52,896 nt of DNA from Oligoflexales bacterium (GCA_023301465.1 JALZUQ010000062.1:1-52896), one strand, 5' to 3'; counted from the first letter of the stretch, positions 21,684 through 29,688 are shown. The notes: generated by a model not told the origin, from the sequence alone. Numbers and translations: made by a program.

Positions 21684-22580
21684 ATGAAGATAGTTTCAAT
21701 GGGCTTGGATCAACTTATGCAACAAAATACGCACCACCTTGAAGACTTCGTAGTCTTCATGAAACAAAACGGAAAAAGCGAAGCTACAATTGAATCATAC
21801 GGAAGAGACACAAAGAAATTTTTGACTTTTTTAGAGAATCAATCCATCTCAGTAGAAAGTGTGGAAACGCTTCACTTAACAAACTATACCGAAAGCTTCA
21901 TGGAAGAATCCCATAATTCTATCAGAAGATCTATCTTTGGCATTAGGCAGTTCTTTAGGTTTTTAATGCAAAACCAACAAATTTCATTTAATCCTTTGGA
22001 TGATTTTATTCTCCCTGAAAGAGACGATGATAAGTTTGAACTCCCAAACCACTCTGATATCACAGCCATTAGAGAAATCATCTACGAACAAGACAGCCCA
22101 CTAAAAGCAGCAAGAGACCTAACACTACTAGAACTCCTTTCAACAGAAGGCCTTAAAGCCTCAGAAATTATCAGTTTGCAATGGAAACATGTGTTGTTTG
22201 ATGATAACCCAACTGGCTCACTTAAAATTACTGGAAAAAAAACCAGAAACATCAAACTTCACACTTCAACGACTACGGTATTTAGACAATACAAAAAAAT
22301 GCTTGAAGATCACATTTCAGACTATTGCTTCGTTGCCTTTAAAGGAAAGACTGTCCACACTATTTTGCCTCAAATGACAAGACACGGATTAAAGCACTTT
22401 GTAAATGAGACCAGTGAACAAGCAAATATCCAAGGAATCAGTACTGAGGCATTAAGGCAGTTTGCAATTCATCAAATGATTTTAGAGGGCTGGGAAGTCA
22501 CTCAAATCATGAGCCACCTCGGTTTAAAACGTCCCGGAAATATTTTAAAACATTTTAAGTCTCAAAATGAATCATCATGA
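21684..22580 (+). CDS. Tyrosine-recombinase homologue lacking catalytic residues
   Basis: Full-length XerC/XerD-like protein, 298 aa, with a recognisable N-terminal SAM-like DNA-binding domain (residues 15-100) and a C-terminal catalytic-domain fold. The active site is broken. Arg I of the GLR motif is Lys158 (GLKASEIISL). The first residue of the HxxR motif is Glu255 (TEALR), with Arg258 kept. His278 aligns with the second catalytic His. There is no tyrosine at all after residue 214, so the nucleophile is missing. The ORF is intact, so it may persist as a DNA-binding protein, not as a recombinase. It overlaps tadA by 14 nt. The start lacks a clear ribosome-binding site; Met6 is an alternative. 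Confidence 0.8.
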   Translation: MKIVSMGLDQLMQQNTHHLEDFVVFMKQNGKSEATIESYGRDTKKFLTFLENQSISVESVETLHLTNYTESFMEESHNSIRRSIFGIRQFFRFLMQNQQISFNPLDDFILPERDDDKFELPNHSDITAIREIIYEQDSPLKAARDLTLLELLSTEGLKASEIISLQWKHVLFDDNPTGSLKITGKKTRNIKLHTSTTTVFRQYKKMLEDHISDYCFVAFKGKTVHTILPQMTRHGLKHFVNETSEQANIQGISTEALRQFAIHQMILEGWEVTQIMSHLGLKRPGNILKHFKSQNESS

Positions 22581-23022
22581 TTTTATGCGGCTAGCTTATG
22601 AAGAAGCAAAGCTTGCTTACCAAGAGAACGAAGTTCCCATTGGATGCGTGATTGTAGACGACAAACAAACGATCATCGCAAAAGCACACAATCAAAAAGA
22701 AGCTTTTATACTCACAACTAGTCACGCAGAAATACTTGCAATAGAAACTGCCAGCAAAAAACTTAACAACTGGAGACTGCTAAACTGTAGTGCTTATATT
22801 ACCATTGAGCCCTGCATGATGTGTGTAGGAGCACTTATGCACGCTCGTGTTAAAAATATATATTATGGATGGCATGAGCCTAAATTTGGAGCTTTGCATT
22901 CTTGCCTTCAATTTCAAGACCTTGATTATGGAAATCATCGTTTTTATCATACCGAGAACCTAAAGCATGAAGCTTCGTCTCGTATTATGTCTGAATTCTT
23001 TAAGAGAAAAAGAAGTAAATAA
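22567..23022 (+). CDS. tadA: tRNA adenosine(34) deaminase
   Basis: Converts A34 of tRNA-Arg(ACG) to inosine. The zinc-binding deaminase motifs are clear: SHAEILAI with the catalytic Glu, and PCMMCVGAL. The C-terminal half has YYGWHEPKFGA typical of TadA. It is 151 aa, normal. It is translationally coupled to the recombinase homologue through a 14-nt overlap. Downstream, one copy of the 22-nt direct repeat and a small hairpin follow. Confidence 0.93.
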   Translation: MNHHDFMRLAYEEAKLAYQENEVPIGCVIVDDKQTIIAKAHNQKEAFILTTSHAEILAIETASKKLNNWRLLNCSAYITIEPCMMCVGALMHARVKNIYYGWHEPKFGALHSCLQFQDLDYGNHRFYHTENLKHEASSRIMSEFFKRKRSK

Positions 23023-23037
23023 GCTCTTGTTAATATG

Positions 23038-23060
23038 TTGTGATTATTCCATTAAAAAAC
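23038..23060 (+). repeat. 22-nt direct repeat, copy 1
   Basis: TTGTGATTATTCCATTAAAA and two further A residues, located 15 nt after the tadA stop. A second copy with one mismatch lies at 23946-23968 in the same orientation. The 0.9 kb between them contains the IS91-like remnant and one small exported-protein gene. It may mark an insertion or duplication boundary. Confidence 0.6.
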
Positions 23061-23082
23061 CCTGCTTCAGGATAGAAGCAGG
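23061..23082 (+). terminator. Hairpin after tadA
   Basis: CCTGCTTC and GAAGCAGG form a perfect 8-bp stem around AGGATA directly after the first direct repeat. A short, interrupted T-rich tract follows about 10 nt later. It could end the recombinase homologue-tadA transcript, but the U-tract is poor. Confidence 0.4.
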
Positions 23083-23104
23083 AGCAGATTTACTTTTTAA
23101 AGCT

Positions 23105-23386
23105 GATACACTGGCCATTCACCCAATGAATAATGAGCATATTTACTGGTGTTTCAATATCGTCATTTCCCGACTATTAGATAGTTGTTTAGTTGGTTGT
23201 GCATGGGAAATGCAGCCAGACAGTTCAGTTACCGAGGAAGACGTCCGCAGGACACCGTTTGCTACCGTGTCGTGCAAGAGTGGTGGGAGACCTTCAAGCG
23301 TGACCGTGAGTACGAGTCCCGGGAAATCCCTGAGTATCTTGAAAAAGAGGTAGAGGCTTTCTTAGGGTGAATGGCCAACAGGTATC
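23105..23386 (+). mobile_element. Mini-element with inverted ends and IS91-type fragment
   Basis: A 13-bp perfect inverted repeat (TGGCCATTCACCC at 23112-23124, its complement at 23365-23377) bounds about 270 bp. Outside each core a GATAC word is also mirrored, giving imperfect ends of about 20 bp. The interior is visibly richer in G+C than its surroundings and encodes part of a transposase. This fits an internally deleted insertion element or MITE. IS91 elements usually lack such terminal repeats, so the family of the ends is uncertain. No clear target-site duplication was recognised right at the borders. Confidence 0.6.
23212..23370 (+). pseudogene. IS91-family transposase N-terminal fragment
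   Basis: The frame reads RRPQDTVCYRVVQEWWETFK, then a charged stretch and IPEYLEKEVEAFLG before a TGA. The pattern (R-P-x-x-T-V-x-Y-x-V-V-x-E, spacer, P-x-x-x-x-x-E-x-x-x-F-L) is that of the N-terminus of IS91/IS801-type transposases, just ahead of their cysteine zinc-binding motif. The stop lies inside the right inverted repeat, so the zinc domain and the catalytic HUH domain are gone. It is therefore a remnant. The assignment is from memory of the family, not from a search. Confidence 0.6.
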
Positions 23387-23402
23387 GGAATCTAGATCAT
23401 AT

Positions 23403-23852
23403 TTATTTTAATTCCTTAGGCCATGGGCATTTCGAATACTGACGGCCTCTTGGGAGAATATACCAACTACAATACCCAATATTTCTCCAAAGAGTCAGCT
23501 TAGGCCACGAAAGGCTATTATACTCAAATTTAAAAGAACTAATAATTTTTTTATCTTTTATAACCTTAATAATGTGAGTCGATGATGTAGACAAACCCTT
23601 GACCCACGCTCCATTTCTAGATGAAATAGAAATTGGAGGCAAATCATCTACTTGGATACTTAAGTTTAAGCTACAGTTATCCCGATCGAACTTTCTTTGA
23701 GTCATGTTGGGTCCGCTGAGCTTTGTTATTTGTGTTGGTCGTATGCATAAATCTCCGTCTGATTTCTCACTTGCGAAAGAGATACTGTTTGCTAAAATAC
23801 AATAAAATAATAGACATATTTTCATTTTCAAAACCATATTTTGTAAAACCAC
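23403..23852 (-). CDS. Exported protein of unknown function
   Basis: 149 aa, not recognised. It begins with a charged start and a hydrophobic signal-peptide core (MKICLLFYCILANSISFAS), so export is likely. The true start may be Met9, which leaves a more typical signal peptide. The mature part has five cysteines (including one near DLC and one near DNC) and a short basic-aromatic C-terminus ending CPWPKELK. It lies between the IS-like remnant and the second direct repeat. It could be a lineage-specific or acquired gene; function cannot be stated. Confidence 0.6.
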   Translation of the reverse strand: MVLQNMVLKMKICLLFYCILANSISFASEKSDGDLCIRPTQITKLSGPNMTQRKFDRDNCSLNLSIQVDDLPPISISSRNGAWVKGLSTSSTHIIKVIKDKKIISSFKFEYNSLSWPKLTLWRNIGYCSWYILPRGRQYSKCPWPKELK

Positions 23853-23945
23853 AGATCAAATTTTAGCAAAAAAACTCTGTTTGTTCCCTAGAAAAATGAG
23901 TGAAAAGACTGCTGATTCTTTGGGTGCACGATCTGAGGTAGTGTA

Positions 23946-23968
23946 TTGTAATTATTCCATTAAAAAAA
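23946..23968 (+). repeat. 22-nt direct repeat, copy 2
   Basis: TTGTAATTATTCCATTAAAA followed by further A residues. It differs from copy 1 (23038-23060) by a single G to A change and has the same orientation. The flanking bases differ, so the repeat itself is the shared unit. Confidence 0.6.
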
Positions 23969-24054
23969 CATTCTTTCAAAAATGGTCTTACAACATACCA
24001 CTGGATAAAGATTAAAGTTACTATTAATCAAGATTTATGCTGTTATTTTAGGTT

Positions 24055-24744
24055 TTATTTATCTGGTCTTGAGCCTTTCATCGCCTCATTTGCCCACGTC
24101 AACAATTTTTTTCCAACTGGATTTTTTGTCCATTTCAAAAAAGCTACCTTACTATTTTCGGCATCTATTGGATTAATAAACTTACCCATTGTCCAACGTA
24201 TATAAACTGATTTAGATACTGTTTGAGCTAAATATATATTAAACTTTCCTTGTACAACGTCTCCAGCAAAATCAAACAAATAACGTGGTGATTTTAGATA
24301 AAATGAATTTAGCGTAGTTGAGAGATTGGCTGTACCCAACCCTTGAATAGAGTAACTAACAAGTAAATCAAATAGATAGTTGCCGCGATTTGACTTCCAT
24401 TTACAACGATATTTCCAGACATCTTGATCCAAGTGAGCTATTAAAAACTCTTGTGCTCTTTTATTCACTTTAGCAAAATGTCCCAAAGTTCGAAGAGCGT
24501 CAAAAACGACACTTTCATCTTCATTACTAAGTTGAATGCTTTTATCTGCCTTTGTTAAAATTTTTGTAAAAAAATCTAGAATTTCACTCATGAGCATTGG
24601 ATCATTATTTTTTAATCTTTGATGCATTTTCGATTTTATTTGATCATGATTGGTAAAAGTCGGTCCATTTTCAAACATAGAGCCTTTACCAAATACTGCT
24701 GAAATAGAAAAAAAACCTAAAAACAATATAATTATCTTATTCAT
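24055..24744 (-). CDS. Secreted protein of unknown function
   Basis: 229 aa, not recognised. A clear signal peptide (MNKIIILFLGFFSISAVFG) suggests export to the periplasm or beyond. The mature part is mostly helical in character with two segments (about 45-110 and 115-165) that could be HEAT-like alpha repeats, for example DESVVFDALRTLGHFAKVNK. No catalytic motif is seen. AAGGTG sits just before the start. It is isolated, with a 368-nt gap upstream and the direct repeat downstream. Confidence 0.65.
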   Translation of the reverse strand: MNKIIILFLGFFSISAVFGKGSMFENGPTFTNHDQIKSKMHQRLKNNDPMLMSEILDFFTKILTKADKSIQLSNEDESVVFDALRTLGHFAKVNKRAQEFLIAHLDQDVWKYRCKWKSNRGNYLFDLLVSYSIQGLGTANLSTTLNSFYLKSPRYLFDFAGDVVQGKFNIYLAQTVSKSVYIRWTMGKFINPIDAENSKVAFLKWTKNPVGKKLLTWANEAMKGSRPDK

Positions 24745-25112
24745 ATTAATTTCACCTTATTGTTTAAGCGTATATTGACAAATAATTTTAGTTTGTACAA
24801 GTGCCCGACTGAAGAGCATTTCAGAGCATATTTACTCAGCTTGAAATATTGGGTGTTTTGACAAAAGAATGCTCACGGCAGTGGATTTTAGAATCCCTCT
24901 TCTACTCTAAAAAAACAATTATTTGAGACACTTGTTCGTGACCCCCCATTTAACGACTACCTCCTAAGAAAGGAGGAATCTAGTAACGATCTACAGAAGA
25001 AAGTTTACCCACCAAGAGAAAATATCTATTAACGGTAAAAAATCTATATAAAGTTTAAGGTTATTGGCTTTGATTGAGAGCACTATTCAAGCTTACTTCT
25101 ATAAGGAAAATT
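24745..25112. other. 368-nt intergenic region, nothing assigned
   Basis: No ORF of note, tRNA or clear promoter was found. It contains a small perfect hairpin (CCTCCT/AGGAGG, 24960-24976) without a T-run, and a 13-nt word (24824-24836) that also occurs inside the inverted-repeat mini-element. It probably includes the promoter of the secreted protein gene. Degraded mobile DNA is possible but not supported. Confidence 0.4.
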
Positions 25113-25544
25113 CTAAATACTCTGCTTTAAAAGCTGACTTACTAATTTCCCATCTGCTTCAGAACCCAATTTAGCGAGTACCTGTTTCATCAATACACCA
25201 AAATTTTTTTCATCGGCATTAGCTGATATCACTTCATTAATTGCTGCTTGCGTCTCTTCTGGAGACGCTTTTTTAGGAAGGTAAGGAAACAAAATTTTCA
25301 TCTCTGCAAATATCTTGTCTTTATGCTCACCATCAGGGTACTCATTTGTAGATTTGGATAGTTTTTTATAATAGCTTTCCATCACTTTAATGCAGCCTTT
25401 GTCATCAAGATCTTTCGAAATATCTGTTTTTGCCTGCTCGTATTTCATCTCCGTCAAAACCATACGCAACACACTAAGCTTCTGCTTGTCTCCAGCTTTC
25501 ATACAAGCCTTGATCTCATCTTGAATTTGTTTATATAAACTCAT
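25113..25544 (-). CDS. GatB/YqeY-domain protein
   Basis: 143-aa YqeY-type protein, related to the C-terminal tail domain of the amidotransferase subunit GatB, which binds tRNA. The start MSLYKQIQDEIKACMKAGDK and VLRMVLTEMKY match the family, as does the C-terminal VLAKLGSEADGKLVSQLLKQ. Its biological role is not firmly known. It begins 12 nt after the topoisomerase VI A-subunit gene, so it is probably in the same transcript. In many bacteria yqeY neighbours replication or sigma-factor genes. Confidence 0.88.
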   Translation of the reverse strand: MSLYKQIQDEIKACMKAGDKQKLSVLRMVLTEMKYEQAKTDISKDLDDKGCIKVMESYYKKLSKSTNEYPDGEHKDKIFAEMKILFPYLPKKASPEETQAAINEVISANADEKNFGVLMKQVLAKLGSEADGKLVSQLLKQSI

Positions 25545-25556
25545 ATTTGCCTCTTA

Positions 25557-26729
25557 TTAGATATACTGACGTTTTTTAATTTTTTCTAAGATAATTTTTT
25601 CAGGCATGATTGGGTCTCTAGGAGCAACCATAGAAAAAGACTGTTGCTCACAACGTCTTTTTTCTTTGAGAAGCCACTTCAAAATATCTCGAAGCTTCTT
25701 GTTTTTTTTGTTTTGAAAAAACGGGTCGTTTTTAATGGCATCTCTCGCTTTTTTGAGAGCTCTTACTTCACTAACATCGGTTTCTTTTACAGGGTAATCT
25801 GCAAGATCAAGCCTTTCAACGTCTTCAGGAAGCACCCCCAAAAACTTTACATCAGGAGCACAGTAGTCTGCGTTTCTTATCAAAGATGAAGCAGATCCTG
25901 CTTTTAGTGTTCTGTATATATTTTGAAGAGTATAAGCATCAAGATCACCAAAAAAGTATAGTGGAATTTTCAGTTGGTCTTGAATGGTTTTCACCCAACC
26001 TCTTACGCCGTTAGAGGGGACACCTTGACTACCAATGACAATACACTTATTTCTTTTGGTCATCCCATTTAACACAAGTGTTTTTGCTGTACCTTCTGAT
26101 TCTACAATTAAACCAAAATCAATTTTGCCTTTTGTTTTTAACTTCAAGTTTTGAGGCCTGTTTTGAGGCATGTACGGCAAAGAACCTAGCTTTGACAAAT
26201 CAACCGTAGCTTTCTTTCCGTCAGGCAGCGTTTCCACAACAATGAGCTGTTGCGAATAAGTTTGTCCACCCCGGTCATTGGCAATACAGTTAAAATCTTC
26301 ACGGTAGCACTCCATCATTTCACAAATAAATGAGATAATTGCATTTGATTCATTCTCATCTTCAAAGGCCAAAGGTTTTAGTTTCTTGTTTTGTTTTAAC
26401 TCACCTTTCGCAATATAATAAAGCTCACGCTTGGTTTTTACAGCACCTGACTCTAGGTTGTGCAACATGATCTCCAGCATGAAAATTGCCCTAGACATCT
26501 TTTTGACAGAGCTCACATTCAGTTCAGTTTTTACTTTTTTATCGCCGGGTACCAGAAAACCCTTAGACGGGTTATAAATTGAATTATCCAATGAGCACTT
26601 AGTTGCTTGCAACATAGGTCGTCTTGCCCGTTCAAGATCTTTCAACATTTTTTCACAAATTTCTTTTGAAAAACGTATGACTTCTTTACTAGTTTTGGAG
26701 TTGCCTTTTGAGGCTGAACGAGTTGCCAT
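25557..26729 (-). CDS. top6A: DNA topoisomerase VI subunit A (Spo11-like)
   Basis: Cleavage subunit of a type IIB topoisomerase, which makes double-strand breaks with 2-base overhangs. The winged-helix (5Y-CAP) domain has the active-site motif KTKRELYYIAKGEL, where Tyr105 aligns with the catalytic tyrosine of archaeal Topo VI-A and Spo11. The TOPRIM domain keeps its acidic residues in LIVESEGTAKTL (Glu near 210-212) and FFGDLDAYTL (Asp262, Asp264). The GSQGVPSNGVRGWV segment matches the family. It is 390 aa, near the archaeal length. Its ATG follows the B-subunit stop with no gap. Catalytic residues look intact, so activity is expected. Confidence 0.88.
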   Translation of the reverse strand: MATRSASKGNSKTSKEVIRFSKEICEKMLKDLERARRPMLQATKCSLDNSIYNPSKGFLVPGDKKVKTELNVSSVKKMSRAIFMLEIMLHNLESGAVKTKRELYYIAKGELKQNKKLKPLAFEDENESNAIISFICEMMECYREDFNCIANDRGGQTYSQQLIVVETLPDGKKATVDLSKLGSLPYMPQNRPQNLKLKTKGKIDFGLIVESEGTAKTLVLNGMTKRNKCIVIGSQGVPSNGVRGWVKTIQDQLKIPLYFFGDLDAYTLQNIYRTLKAGSASSLIRNADYCAPDVKFLGVLPEDVERLDLADYPVKETDVSEVRALKKARDAIKNDPFFQNKKNKKLRDILKWLLKEKRRCEQQSFSMVAPRDPIMPEKIILEKIKKRQYI

Positions 26730-28694
26730 TTATTTTTTCCCTTTTTTCTTCTTCGCTACTTTTTTAGCGGTTTTTTTTGTTTTCTTTTTAGCGATCTTCT
26801 TGGTTGTTTTTTTCTTTGTTGCTTTCTTTGCTACTTTTTTTGCTTTCTTTTTCGTTTTTTTGTTTGTCTTCTTCGCGGTTTTTTTCTTTGATTTTTTCGG
26901 CTTAACATCTTCTTCATCATCATCATCAAATTGAGACATATCAGTTAGTTCAGCGACAATTTCTTTTGCTGTTTTTTTCTTTGAACCACTGCTTAAGTTC
27001 TCTTCATCGTCTTCTTGTTGGAGTTCTAGAGCGTTTTCAAAGACTGAAGGCATTTTTTCTAATTGCGACGACAAATGCTTTTCTAGTTTTAACGCAGCTT
27101 CGTCCAACTGGACTTTTGCTTTTTCTGAGTCTTTATCCAGGATTTTATATAAACCATCCGTTGCTTTCTTTCGCGTAGCAGCAGAAGCTTTGGTGATCCC
27201 ACACAAGCTTTCTACCAAAATAGGAGCAAATTGTTGTATGTGTTCAATCTTATCTTTAAGATCTCTAGCTTTGATTTCTCTTTTTAAATGCTTAGACAGT
27301 TTTTTACCTGCTTGCATAAGTCCACGGCGAATTTCTTCAACCAGCTCTTCAGCAGCATCAATCGTTTCTTTCGATGCGTTTTTAAACTTTATAAATGGAG
27401 ACACAACACTTACAGCAATAATATATGGGCCGTTGGGGATTGAACCCTTAGACTGCCTTAAAGAATAGGTTCTCCAATTTACTTTTTGGATAGACTTCAC
27501 AATGGCACAAGACGCTTTATCAAACTGTAGTGGAACTCTATTTGCAAATCTTAGCACTTGAGCAGAGCCATCGGAATCGGAACTACTTCCTTTTAGGCGT
27601 GCAATCGCCACTTCTATTTGAACTGGCTTAAAATCGCAGATCGTTGGCTTTCTCGTTTGAACCGAAATAAAATCAATTTCACCAAGTCTTCGAATACTCT
27701 TTGAAAGAGCTTCTTCACCAACAGCAACAACTGAATTTGTAGCCGGTGGTTTTAATGTATAGTCTTGAATACCTGCGTAGAGGTCTTTCATGAATTTTTC
27801 GTCTACTTTTGCAAGAGACATATCCATTTTTGACTTGGGTAGTTTTGCTTCTGAAAAAATACCTTTGATAGCTGGATCTGAAAGCCTTGAAAATCCTTTT
27901 TTGAGCCAGTTTCGAACTTTTTCTCTACCGTACAAACTTCCATGTGTAATGAACTCACCAAGCTTCATCGTATGAGGGTGAGGCATCACAGCACCCGGCA
28001 CTTTTGGAACATCGTCACTGACACGCTCTATGACTTTTTCATCTTGGTCTAAGAGCTGATAAACTAAACGCATATGAGGGTTCAGTAAGATATTTCCTCT
28101 TATAAAGTTAAGAATTCCCGCTTCACCGTTTAGCTGAATTCGACCATCAATTAAAAACTCTACTTGAGTACCTTGCTGATACTTCCAATCAATAGACTTC
28201 TTTGATTTCATGCGACCCATGTTGTTTTTAAGATCGATTTCTATATTTACCGAAACAGCTTTTCGCATGCTCTTTGTCTTTGAAATAACTTTTGCACCCG
28301 TAGCGGTAGTTTGTTGTGCCCAAGTTGTCGCTGCAGAGATACCAATACCCTGCTGACCACGAGAACACCTTCCACGACCAAACTTTGAAGACGCAAGGTA
28401 TTCACCAAACACCTTGGATAAGTCCTCAGGCTTAATGCCCGGACCATTATCACGGACCTGAATATAAATACGCTCAGTATTCTTCAGAGAACCTTTGCCA
28501 CGTCTTTCTATCTTTAAATAAATTTCAGGCAGCACGCCTGCTTCTTCACAAGCATCTAAAGAATTATCAATAGATTCTTTAAGAGTGGTCAACACCGCTT
28601 TTGTCGGTGAAGAAAAACCTACCTGTTGTAAATTCTTAGCAAAATACTCTGCAGTGCTACTTTTGGTAATACGAGAACGACTCGAGGCTGCCAT
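26730..28694 (-). CDS. top6B: DNA topoisomerase VI subunit B with lysine-rich tail
   Basis: ATPase subunit of topoisomerase VI. The GHKL fold is intact: TLKESIDNSLDACEEAG (N box), VRDNGPGI (G1), SKFGRGRCSRGQQGIGISAA (G2 and lid). Further on are the H2TH region and a transducer domain with LRFANRVPLQFD, near the conserved switch-lysine region. After about residue 480 there is a helical extension, an acidic patch (DDDDEED) and then a tail, residues 598-654, in which 35 of 57 residues are lysine with interspersed A, T and V. It resembles bacterial histone-H1-like proteins. The tail should bind DNA or other polyanions. It is the first gene of the top6B-top6A-yqeY unit. Confidence 0.9.
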   Translation of the reverse strand: MAASSRSRITKSSTAEYFAKNLQQVGFSSPTKAVLTTLKESIDNSLDACEEAGVLPEIYLKIERRGKGSLKNTERIYIQVRDNGPGIKPEDLSKVFGEYLASSKFGRGRCSRGQQGIGISAATTWAQQTTATGAKVISKTKSMRKAVSVNIEIDLKNNMGRMKSKKSIDWKYQQGTQVEFLIDGRIQLNGEAGILNFIRGNILLNPHMRLVYQLLDQDEKVIERVSDDVPKVPGAVMPHPHTMKLGEFITHGSLYGREKVRNWLKKGFSRLSDPAIKGIFSEAKLPKSKMDMSLAKVDEKFMKDLYAGIQDYTLKPPATNSVVAVGEEALSKSIRRLGEIDFISVQTRKPTICDFKPVQIEVAIARLKGSSSDSDGSAQVLRFANRVPLQFDKASCAIVKSIQKVNWRTYSLRQSKGSIPNGPYIIAVSVVSPFIKFKNASKETIDAAEELVEEIRRGLMQAGKKLSKHLKREIKARDLKDKIEHIQQFAPILVESLCGITKASAATRKKATDGLYKILDKDSEKAKVQLDEAALKLEKHLSSQLEKMPSVFENALELQQEDDEENLSSGSKKKTAKEIVAELTDMSQFDDDDEEDVKPKKSKKKTAKKTNKKTKKKAKKVAKKATKKKTTKKIAKKKTKKTAKKVAKKKKGKK

Positions 28695-29022
28695 AGAATT
28701 CCTTTTTTTGAAAAAACTATCTGTGAATATAACAAACTTTTCTTTCTGTGAAAAAAATTATTTAAAAAATTACCAAAGCGTCATTTGCTGCTTGGTTTTT
28801 GCAAGTGCTTTTCGTAAAAAACTTTTTAAAAAAATGTTTCTGTAGGCTTGACTTTCGAAGTGGGTTGGGGCATTGTGAAGTTCACGTGGAGAAATCTGAC
28901 CTGCAGCACCTGTGAAAAGCACAGGCATTTATCCACAGAAACCTGTGCATAAACCCAAATAATTCGCATCACACCAAATCCTAAGTACTTAGAATGATTA
29001 TATTTTCACCTGATTCTTTTTT
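28695..29022 (-). promoter_or_regulatory. Intergenic region with DnaA-box-like words
   Basis: A 328-nt spacer between rnhB and top6B. It holds a consensus DnaA box TTATCCACA (28929-28937) and, 6 nt on, an inverted second box (TGTGCATAA, 28944-28952, which is TTATGCACA on the other strand). Two further TGTGGA words lie just inside the rnhB end (29036-29054). A CCTGTG/CACAGG hairpin sits next to the first box, and an A+T-rich tract lies toward top6B. It could be a DnaA-regulated promoter or a DnaA-titration site. An origin is less likely, since dnaA and dnaN are not here. The words are seen; the function is inferred. Confidence 0.4.
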
Positions 29023-29688
29023 TTAAAGATGGCTTGTGGACACATTGTGGATAGCAAGTAATTTTTTTACAGGTGCAAAAGTTTTACGATGAATATGACA
29101 CGGACCTAACTGATCTAACTTTTCTTTATGCAGCTTTGTTCCATAACCAACATGCTTTGAAAACTCATAACCGGGATAGCGAATATCCATTTGTTTCATT
29201 AGTTGATCTCTATGCTCTTTTGCTAAAATAGAGGCAACCGCAATACACAGAGACTTTGAGTCACCTTTAACAACAGTTTCTTGAGCAATAGAAAGCTTGG
29301 GGATTTTTTGATTCCCATCTACAAGCACTAGAGGCTTAAGACATTCAGAGCTCACTTTGTTTACTGCAAGATACATCGCCTTTAAAGAAGCCCACAGAAT
29401 ATTTAATCGGTCTACTTCTTGAGCATCTACTTCTGCAATATACGACTGTTTTAAAAAAGAACTCATGTTCTCTAGTGCTAACTGCCGCTTTTTTGGGGAA
29501 AGTTTTTTTGAGTCTATAAAAAGACTCTTAATAGGGTCAGAAAGTTTTGTGAACTTTTTATAGTCAATGACTGCTGCCGCAGCAACTACCGGTCCTGCAA
29601 GGCAACCACGACCAACTTCATCAACACCGACTAGATCATTTTCTGAGCTAGCCAGCATTTTTAAATCAAATTCGTATAAATTACTCAC
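29023..29688 (-). CDS. rnhB: Ribonuclease HII
   Basis: Cuts RNA in RNA-DNA hybrids and single ribonucleotides embedded in DNA. Motifs are clear: [21 protein letters not shown] with the first catalytic Asp-Glu pair, [19 protein letters not shown] and [12 protein letters not shown]. At 221 aa it is normal. The start overlaps the trxA stop by 4 nt. The last codons overlap TGTGGA words discussed for the adjacent intergenic region. Confidence 0.95.
   Translation of the reverse strand: MSNLYEFDLKMLASSENDLVGVDEVGRGCLAGPVVAAAAVIDYKKFTKLSDPIKSLFIDSKKLSPKKRQLALENMSSFLKQSYIAEVDAQEVDRLNILWASLKAMYLAVNKVSSECLKPLVLVDGNQKIPKLSIAQETVVKGDSKSLCIAVASILAKEHRDQLMKQMDIRYPGYEFSKHVGYGTKLHKEKLDQLGPCHIHRKTFAPVKKLLAIHNVSTSHL

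Noticed and set aside
22967-23353. 128-aa plus-strand ORF over the tadA end and the mini-element
   Set aside because: Its frame has no family resemblance, overlaps tadA out of frame, and the neighbouring frame carries the transposase-like words.
24824-24836. 13-nt word also found at 23135-23147 inside the mini-element
   Set aside because: The match does not extend on either side and could be coincidence, so it was not called a second element copy.
24960-24976. Perfect CCTCCT/AGGAGG hairpin
   Set aside because: No T-run follows and no gene ends nearby, so it cannot be called a terminator. The stem is short enough to occur by chance.
26677-26934. Plus-strand ORF rich in phenylalanine and valine that looks like a membrane protein
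   Set aside because: It is the antisense of the lysine-rich tail of topoisomerase VI-B (AAA/AAG codons read as TTT/CTT). It has no start signal of its own.
28929-28952. Chromosomal replication origin at the DnaA boxes
   Set aside because: Only two good boxes, no dnaA, dnaN or gidA nearby, and GC skew could not be computed. Kept as a regulatory candidate only.
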